DNA from: Megamerina dolium
Lineage: Eukaryota > Arthropoda > Insecta > Diptera > Megamerinidae
Assembly: GCA_963854835.1 (NCBI GenBank)
Contig: OY978525.1
Location: 74,438,628 to 74,502,627 of the forward strand
Length of the DNA stretch: 64,000 nucleotides
Direction of reading: 5' to 3'
In this document: positions 57,761-64,000 of the stretch, in pieces
How the letters are laid out: each line of letters opens with the position of its first letter
How positions within the stretch are numbered: position 1 is the stretch's first letter
Made by a program: the position numbers and the translations under genes
Notes under the pieces: generated by a model
The model's database searches: none
What the model was told of the DNA's origin: nothing
Seen by the model: only the letters and a program-made list of their open reading frames with translations

Positions 57761-58330
57761 AAAGTGGGTCCATTACGATAATCCATTAATTATGGTTGAT
57801 TATAAAGAGCTTTCAAAAATAAAGCCTTGTCACTTTTGCTATGACATTTTTAGTATACAGTACTTTTTAGCATAAAGAAAACACTGAAATGTTTTTTAGG
57901 CTGTTTTTGCATCAATTTGGTGTTTTTCGAGGTGCGAGAAAAGTTTGTTCCATATAATTTTTGACAGTTCTTGTTCGAGGTTGGAAGAATTTCGAGGTTT
58001 CGAGGTTTTCGAATCATTTTCGAATTTGTAGGATACCCCTAATTCTTAATTTCTTTCCGTTCCAACTGTATTTTGGATCATTGAAAAAAATAAACACAAA
58101 TAAGAATATTTATTGTGATAATCTAAGACAAAATTCTGGTAGTACCTCTGTTACCGTAATATTATACTCATGTATTTTACTGTGAGGCACACAAATTCCA
58201 TATTAATAAATGCATTTAAGAAGATATTTTTAAGCGAACTAAAATTCTTGTAAATTCACTATATTTTAAAATTGAAATAACGGCCGCTCGAAGGATATCA
58301 CAAAAAAGAGAAAATCATGTTAAAATTTAA
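57761..58330. other. Unassigned spacer
   Basis: No gene or repeat recognised between SINE copy 8 and LOA-D. Confidence 0.4.
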
Positions 58331-58339
58331 AAACAATAA

Positions 58340-59100
58340 GAACTACTGAAAAGCACTATCGCTGAACGCGAAAATGTCCGTTCTTCTGGACTTGTGTCCA
58401 AACAGCAACGCTCGCAAGAAGAGTAGCTATCCAAACCAAAAAAGGCGAAAACTCGGCTTTAGCCACATCTAACACTCAAGCGCGTTCCTTCAGTGACGTG
58501 GCAAGGGACCACCTTATCCTTGCAGTCATTGATTGCAACCATGAAGATAAAGCACTGCCATTTGGGCAATGGTGTCTAGTGGAGATGAGTCTTTTAGGGA
58601 TATACAGGGATATCCTGGCGAAGAGCCCTGGCCCAGTCGTTTGTTACAGAGATGCCGAATGGCATCAAGGACGCATCAAATTAATATCTTGTGAGGACCA
58701 GCGATTGGCAGCTCTATTTAAATAGGCCATCGCGAATGTTGGGGAAACCTGGCCTAACGGACGGCTTGAGGCCGTTCCTAGGGACCAGATTCGTAGTAGA
58801 CCCAGATCACGCGCCTGGATTTCATCAGTGCCGTTAGATCCTAAGGAAATCTTGGATCATATAATGTCCGCAAATCCTTCCCTTCTCACAGATGGTTGGA
58901 GGGTAGTGAACGTGGGAGAAACCAGGAAGAGCTCAAGACAGGTCATAGTGATCTTGAATGAGCAATCCTTGGCACCTCTAGCCAAACAGAAAGGGGTGAT
59001 AAGCTATGGCTTTTCTCAAATCACACTGAAAGTCTATGAAAGAGACGCAGGAAAAGAAGATCCAAAACCAGGGGTACTAATAAAAGTTGGGGCCCTGTAG
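58340..59100 (+). mobile_element. LOA-D LINE: ORF1 with DUF4780
   Basis: From 58498 a 75-codon frame gives VIDCNHEDKALPFGQWCLVE and YRDAEWHQGRIKLISCED, the first half of DUF4780; a stop at 58723 is followed by EVWPNGRLEAVPRDQI-like wording and, from 58828, the 90-codon second half (PLDPKEILDHIMSANPSLLT, GWRVVNVGETRKSSRQVIVI, GVISYGFSQITLKVYERDAG). The basic N-terminal region is short or lost. This is the clearest DUF4780 in the window. Confidence 0.82.
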
Positions 59101-59940
59101 AGGACATGTCGTGTGAGGGAGACAGCGGTGCGCTGTCAACTTCTGAGATGTTTGGCGACCTCTCCCGAAATGTGGAAGTCACCACAGCGGTTGGAGACGT
59201 TCTACTATGACCGAGGCGTCTGTATTAAAGATTGCAAAGGAAGATGCTCAGGGTGTACCAGATTAATCTGCACCACTCTAAAGCAGCTTCCGCCGCACTT
59301 GTCCTTCGCGTAAATGATAAAGCGGAGGACATCATTCTAATTCAGAAACCGTGGGTCCTGAATGATAAAATGCGCGAACTAAGCTCCCTAAACTATGGTT
59401 TATACTACGTTTAAAACGCAAGTAAGCCTCGATCCTGTATTTTAGTGAAGAAATGCTACAAACCATTCCTGTGACTGGTGCGGTAGATCATCCCATCAAT
59501 CCCATATATATTGGCTGATGTCTGCTTACATGGCTCTCGATAATACTGAGCTCCCACCTCACCCTATAATAAGGAAGGCAGTTCGGTAGGCGGAAAAACG
59601 CGAGACGAATCTGGTGATGGGAGCCGATGCCAACTCACACCATTATATCTGGGGCAGCTCAGACATCAACTATTGAGTTGAGTCACTTTTTTAATATATT
59701 ATTAGCTCTAACTTGACTCTCTCAATCAAGGGTACAGAACCGAACTTCATTATCTGTGACAGAGAGGAGGTTTTGGATATCACCATTGTAAACGACTCTT
59801 CGGACTCCCTAGTTAGGGATTGGAGGGTTGACAAAGAACACTATTTCTCGGATCATAGGTATATTAGCTTCCGCCTTGATATAAGGTCACAAAAGCAGAT
59901 ACCATTTTTAAATAGGAAACGCACAAATTAGGATAAGTAT
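59101..59940 (+). mobile_element. LOA-D LINE: endonuclease, decayed
   Basis: Start of EN at 59235: LRVYQINLHHSKAASAALVL, DIILIQKPWV (usually Q-E-P-W). The middle is broken by stops; a GADANSHHYIWGSSDIN-like stretch lies at about 59620-59670 (catalytic D-A-N). The end 59713-59931 gives EVLDITIVNDSSDSLVRDWR and YFSDHRYISFRLD, the SDH end. All main EN motifs can be seen but frames are disrupted. Confidence 0.8.
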
Positions 59941-61460
59941 AGGGCCACCCTAAATAAATATCTCACTCACATGGCGCCCTCAAGCCTGCAAACTGAGGAG
60001 CAGCTCGAGGCCGCTGTTCAACAAATTACAGAAGCTTGCAGAAAAGCTACTGTAGCCTCCTGTCTAATTAGAAGCACGCCAAAGAAGAAGAGACCTCCAT
60101 GTTGGTCGGTAGAGATCATCACTCTAAGGAGGGAGTGTCGGCAACAATTCTACCGATCCAAAATCACTAATCAATGGCAACCCTATTAGGAGAGCATACG
60201 AGTGTTTGAAAAGGCGATAAGGAAAGCAAAAATAACATCATGGAATTATCAATAAAACTATGATTAAATCAATAAATTATTTAAAACCATTAAAGTCACC
60301 AGGACCTAATGGTATTATATCCGCGGACATGCAGAAGTGTGCGGATCTTCTAACATATTGTTTAGAGGTAATCTTCTCTGAATGCCTAAGGCTATGCTAT
60401 GTCCCCAAGACATGGCTAAAAGTAAACGTTGTGTTTATCCCTGAAGGCGGAAAGCCAAGTAATTTCAGACCTATAAATCTATCATCCTTCCTATTGAAAA
60501 CCCTTGAAAGACTACTTGATGTGCACTTAAGGGGTTCTGTAGATGCTAAGGATATCTCTTCATTGCCACACGCATATAACAAAGGCAAGTCCGTTGATAC
60601 AGCCTTTCACTCACTTGTGCAGAAGATCGAAACATCTATGCACTGCAAAGAATATAGCCTAGTCACCTTTCTAGATATTGAGGGGGCTCAAAATTGAGTA
60701 CCTCATGTATTAGTGGATTTGCGATTAAGAGCACCCTTCAAGAGGGTGTGTTATTGCCTCTTCTGTGGAACTTAACTATCAATGAAGTTCTCATATGATT
60801 ACAAGCCACAGACCGCAAGGCTGCTTATGCAGATGACGTGGCACTTGTGGCATCGGAGAAATATTTAAACACACTTACTGAAGTGATGAACCATGCCTTT
60901 CAATCCTGTCTAAATGGGCCTCAAATTCTGGTCTGCCCATCAACCCTGCCAAAACTGAGTAGGTCCTCTTCACCAGGAAGCATATAATACCTATTTTTAC
61001 CTTACCTAAAACTGGGAGAACTAGCTTAAAGCTAACTGAACAGGCGAAGTACTTGGGTATAGCTATAGAAAACTAAGTTGGAAACCAAACACGGAGGAAA
61101 GCAACAGCAGCACTCTGTAAGAAGGCCATAGATAAAAGATGGGGGATGAGTCTTACAATCGTTCGTGGCTATACTACGCGGTCGTCAGGCCAATTCTTTT
61201 TTATGGAGTGTTGGTCTGGTGGTATACCGTAAATATGGAGATACACAGACTGATAATGGAGAAGGTTCAAAGGACGTCTGCGGTGTTGACAACAGGCGTT
61301 CTAAGAACCACCCCGTCAAAAGCACCCTACTCGCTATTGCATCTACTCCCTATAGATTTATTTGGCAAACAGAGAGCGTTTATATCAGCAATTAGGCTAA
61401 ATATAGCTTCACGCTGGGCTCAACCAGGATACGGGCATTCAAGGATCCTGGGGAAGTGAC
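59941..61460 (+). mobile_element. LOA-D LINE: reverse transcriptase, decayed
   Basis: Linker 59971-60189 (KKKRPPCWSVEIITLRRECR). RT: SINYLKPLKSPGPNGIISAD (60266 on), WLKVNVVFIPEGGKPSNFRP, LERLLDVHLRG, VTFLDIEGAQN; a short deletion; then LQEGVLLPLLWNLTINEVL-like; AYADDVALVA at about 60820-60850 (catalytic pair intact); TSLKLTEQAKYLGIAIEN; and from 61139 YNRSWLYYAVVRPILFYGVL. At least five frame changes. Confidence 0.82.
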
Positions 61461-62045
61461 AATAGATTCTCAACCCATATTCGCCCAAGGTAAAAATGGA
61501 ATAGGAATATTGTCAATAAAATTTGAGTTCACTCGGTGCAAGTATACACAGTGTCCAAATTGGAGGGAAGGGTAGGACGTGGCATCTTTTCTGATTCTTT
61601 ACGTGTTAAGTTTAAGTTCCGATTACCCGACTTTTCAACGTTCACCAAATCCGCACTTGGCCTTAAATACCGCTCAGCTATTAACGAGCTAGCGGTGCAC
61701 TACAATGTACACATTGTATGAGTAGCGGGACATAAGGATATTTCAGGGAACTGTAAAGCAGATGAATTGACGAGATCGGGCACTAGTACTGAGCAAAGCA
61801 CTGCTACTTTCATTTTGAAGAAGTACTAAAACTATTTTAAAAGTGTATACGGAAACGACACCACTATTTCTGACTAAATCCAAGGTGAATTTATACAAGG
61901 TGATATTGATAGCTGATTTGAGGTTTTGTAAACGTTTTACTTCATCATATGTAAGCTGCTGCACGCGCGAATTTTTTTAATATACTTCTTTAGTATGTTT
62001 TATGTATTTGAAGCACTTGTAAATAAAGCGGCATACAATTTTATA
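61461..62045 (+). mobile_element. LOA-D LINE: RNase H and 3' end
   Basis: VYTVSKLEGRVGRGIFSDSL (61538 on; usually YTDGSK, so the first catalytic Asp is Val), FSTFTKSALGLKYRSAI (altered), then VAGHKDISGNCKADELTRSG at about 61725-61785, the typical RNase H end. The C-terminal Cys/His motif is not seen. The 3' UTR ends near AATAAAGCGGC at about 62022. Confidence 0.78.
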
Positions 62046-63379
62046 CTTTTCATTTATTTCTTATTTCAGTTTAAGTCTAATTGAATGTAAATTAAATGTT
62101 TGTTTGTGTTAGTTCTAAAATAAAAACCAAAATACTCGTATATTGTATATACATATCATATATATATAACAAAGAATATGTATTGAATTCATGTGAGTAG
62201 ATAATGCATCCAAGTGAGCGACACATATTCGTACTACACACAACTGAACGACTCATATCCTTGGGTGTGAGAGTCGCTCAGTCATGAATTTCCTAGTATA
62301 TCGCCGTGTTAAAATTCATCCATGAATTCAGTGGTTATGTCCTTACTTAAGCTACTACCAACTCATGTACAACAAACACACTAATTTGATATTATAAGAA
62401 GCTAGTTTCTGACATTATATGATGCAACCAAGAGGAATCTTTTACTCTACCTCTATTAATATATCTTGATTCGGATGTTAATTGCTCTTTCATTCTTCTG
62501 ATATCTCTGTCAAAATCTCTGCCTCTGCTTTTACTTCTCTCTATTACATTTTGTCTGGTATAACACTCATAACACTTATCTGAGCGTAAACGAGTATGAC
62601 GGTGATGGTCACGAGTTCAGTGTTTTCCCGACTCCAAAACATGCCTAAAGATGTTTTCACTTCAAACCTTTCTTGAAAAATTGAAATTTTGTGGAATATT
62701 TAAAAAATTTACAGATTTGTACTATTGAGAGTTATCTCAAAACTATAGTCGTTCTATTAATTGCAGGTGAACAATACGTAGAAAGTAATTGACTAAACCC
62801 AACGTAAAGTATAAAGAAACTTATGAAATCTTAATCCAAGGGAGAATCAGTCACAGATTCCAACTAATGGAACTACTGGAACTACCATTGCTGAATCAGT
62901 TCATCTGTACTGCAAGAGTAATATAGTTTATTTACATTTATATAAAATATTTTAATGAATTATCGTTTGTTGATGACAACTCAAGAGATGAGCATAAAAA
63001 TCCAAAATTTCAAATACTTTTGTATATATGTTCCTATTCATTATAATAGCGCTGCTGTTGCACCGTTGGACCATAACACGCGGCAACGTTAAGGCCTATC
63101 AGCCGACTGCATATAACGTATAGTAATATGAACATGCATACATTCATACGTAGATATAATTACCCTGTAAAAAAGTCGATTCGACGAACACTGCTGCTTT
63201 TTTCTAGTTTTCTTTCCATTCGCTTGTCATATAGGACTCTCTTTTGCGATAACGTTAGCTCGAGTTGTGCTTTAAAGTTGAGCAGACGTTAAGCGTCGTG
63301 AGCATGACATAAGTGCTTTTTTTGTTGCAAGCGAAAACAAACTTCACCGATATAACGAAGTTTACCTTTTGAGTGCTTT
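62046..63379. other. AT-rich stretch without recognised features
   Basis: No gene, terminal repeat or tandem array found. Short AT-rich tracts only. Confidence 0.4.
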
Positions 63380-63790
63380 TATTTATATCGAGCATATACA
63401 TGGAACGAAACGAATCATTACAATGGATAACTGGTTCACATTCTTCTAGCTGGTAAAACCACTATGAGAAAGCCATACAACCTAACTCTTCCGGGAACTT
63501 TACGTTCAAATAAAAAGAAGATCCCGAAAAAATTGGGAAACACAAAGGGTCATAAATGCGATACATATATCTTCTGATACGATAACAAGCTCACACTTTT
63601 TTTATAATCTGAAACCGAATTAAATTAGTTTCATGCTGTCTTCTTTCAACGAAGAAGGATCTCTAAATGCCGAAAATAAAAGTCCTTGCAGGGTCCAGTT
63701 CAACAACAGCACTAAAGGAGGGGTCGACACTTTCGATCAGATGTGCAGTGTTATGTCGTATTCAAGTAAAACTAGCATTTGATAACAGTA
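63380..63790 (+). mobile_element. piggyBac-type transposase remnant
   Basis: One plus frame reads ITMDNWFTFF at about 63418 (usually D-N-W-F-T-S, holding a catalytic Asp), several stops, then QIKRRSRKN (usually RSNKREIP) and STKGGVDTFDQMCSVM at about 63707-63755, the last catalytic Asp region. This is the DDE_Tnp_1_7 pattern of piggyBac. Parts of the N- and C-terminus are missing. Confidence 0.75.
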
Positions 63791-64000
63791 TCAGTAAAAT
63801 CATATAACTATGTACATTCATAATATGTTTAGTAACGAAATTATTAAGCCGTAGTGATTATGTGAAGCAGTTACGCATAATACTTGTAGAGTCGTGGCTA
63901 AGCAAAAGATAAAATACGCAAATACGCCAAAAGAAGACAACGACAAACGACAACTAGTCGTTTGGCCTAAAAAAAATTGTTGATTTTATCCATACCCAAA
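63791..64000. other. Unassigned window end
   Basis: No feature recognised. Could include the rest of the piggyBac relic. Confidence 0.3.

Overview
The window looks like AT-rich, repeat-packed nuclear DNA of a higher fly. The transposon families are those typical of Diptera: Jockey- and LOA-type LINEs with DUF4780 ORF1 proteins, RTE LINEs, BEL/Pao and Ty3/gypsy LTR elements, mariner, maT, Tc1, DD41D and piggyBac. A tephritid fruit fly is my best guess, because DD41D elements resembling rosa of Ceratitis are present, but this is inference. I found no intact host protein gene. The only host-gene sequence is a processed pseudogene of ribosomal protein L9 (21.2-21.7 kb, minus), plus a tRNA-like sequence beside it (21.74-21.81 kb).

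Layout. 1-2.8 kb: LOA ORF1 and a DD41D copy cutting into a mariner. 4.0-7.3 kb: decayed gypsy element (gag, PR, RT, RNase H, IN on minus) carrying a SINE and a mariner scrap. 7.6-8.6 kb: mariner with both ends. 9.2-12.1 kb: Jockey LINE on minus. 12.4-18.0 kb: LOA LINE on plus, split by an RTE LINE on minus that itself carries a SINE. 18.1-20.1 kb: two mariner parts around a LOA ORF1 fragment. 20.3-21.7 kb: envelope-like fragment, SINE, RpL9 pseudogene. 21.8-24.1 kb: BEL/Pao on minus. 24.5-28.1 kb: Jockey LINE on plus with an intact 437-codon ORF1. 28.8-31.4 kb: two RTE 5' parts in inverted orientation between TA arrays. 31.5-32.6 kb: fold-back element. 32.7-39.8 kb: Jockey and LOA fragments, SINEs, and a DD41D MITE with a second MITE inside it, around a 2.2-kb stretch without recognisable repeats. 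40.8-42.7 kb: a DD41D transposase gene between TA arrays of 565 and 141 bp. 42.7-48.1 kb: RTE-like LINE, DD41D, maT and LINE pieces. 48.1-51.0 kb: second gypsy element on minus with a 5'-truncated RTE inside. 52.0-54.5 kb: deleted mariner and an almost complete Tc1 element. 55.7-62.0 kb: LOA pieces, two SINEs and a DD41D MITE. 63.4-63.8 kb: piggyBac scrap.

Nothing here forms a pathway. The window records successive insertions, several of which can be ordered from exact target-site duplications. The best candidates for something undescribed are a tRNA-derived SINE family (eight copies, three with exact 11-14 bp target duplications), two insertions that are only a LINE-like microsatellite tail between target duplications, a 2.3-kb RTE inverted repeat able to form a hairpin RNA, and an ATGA stop/start overlap shared by two Jockey families. 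All coding calls come from reading translations and recalling family patterns; no database search was run.
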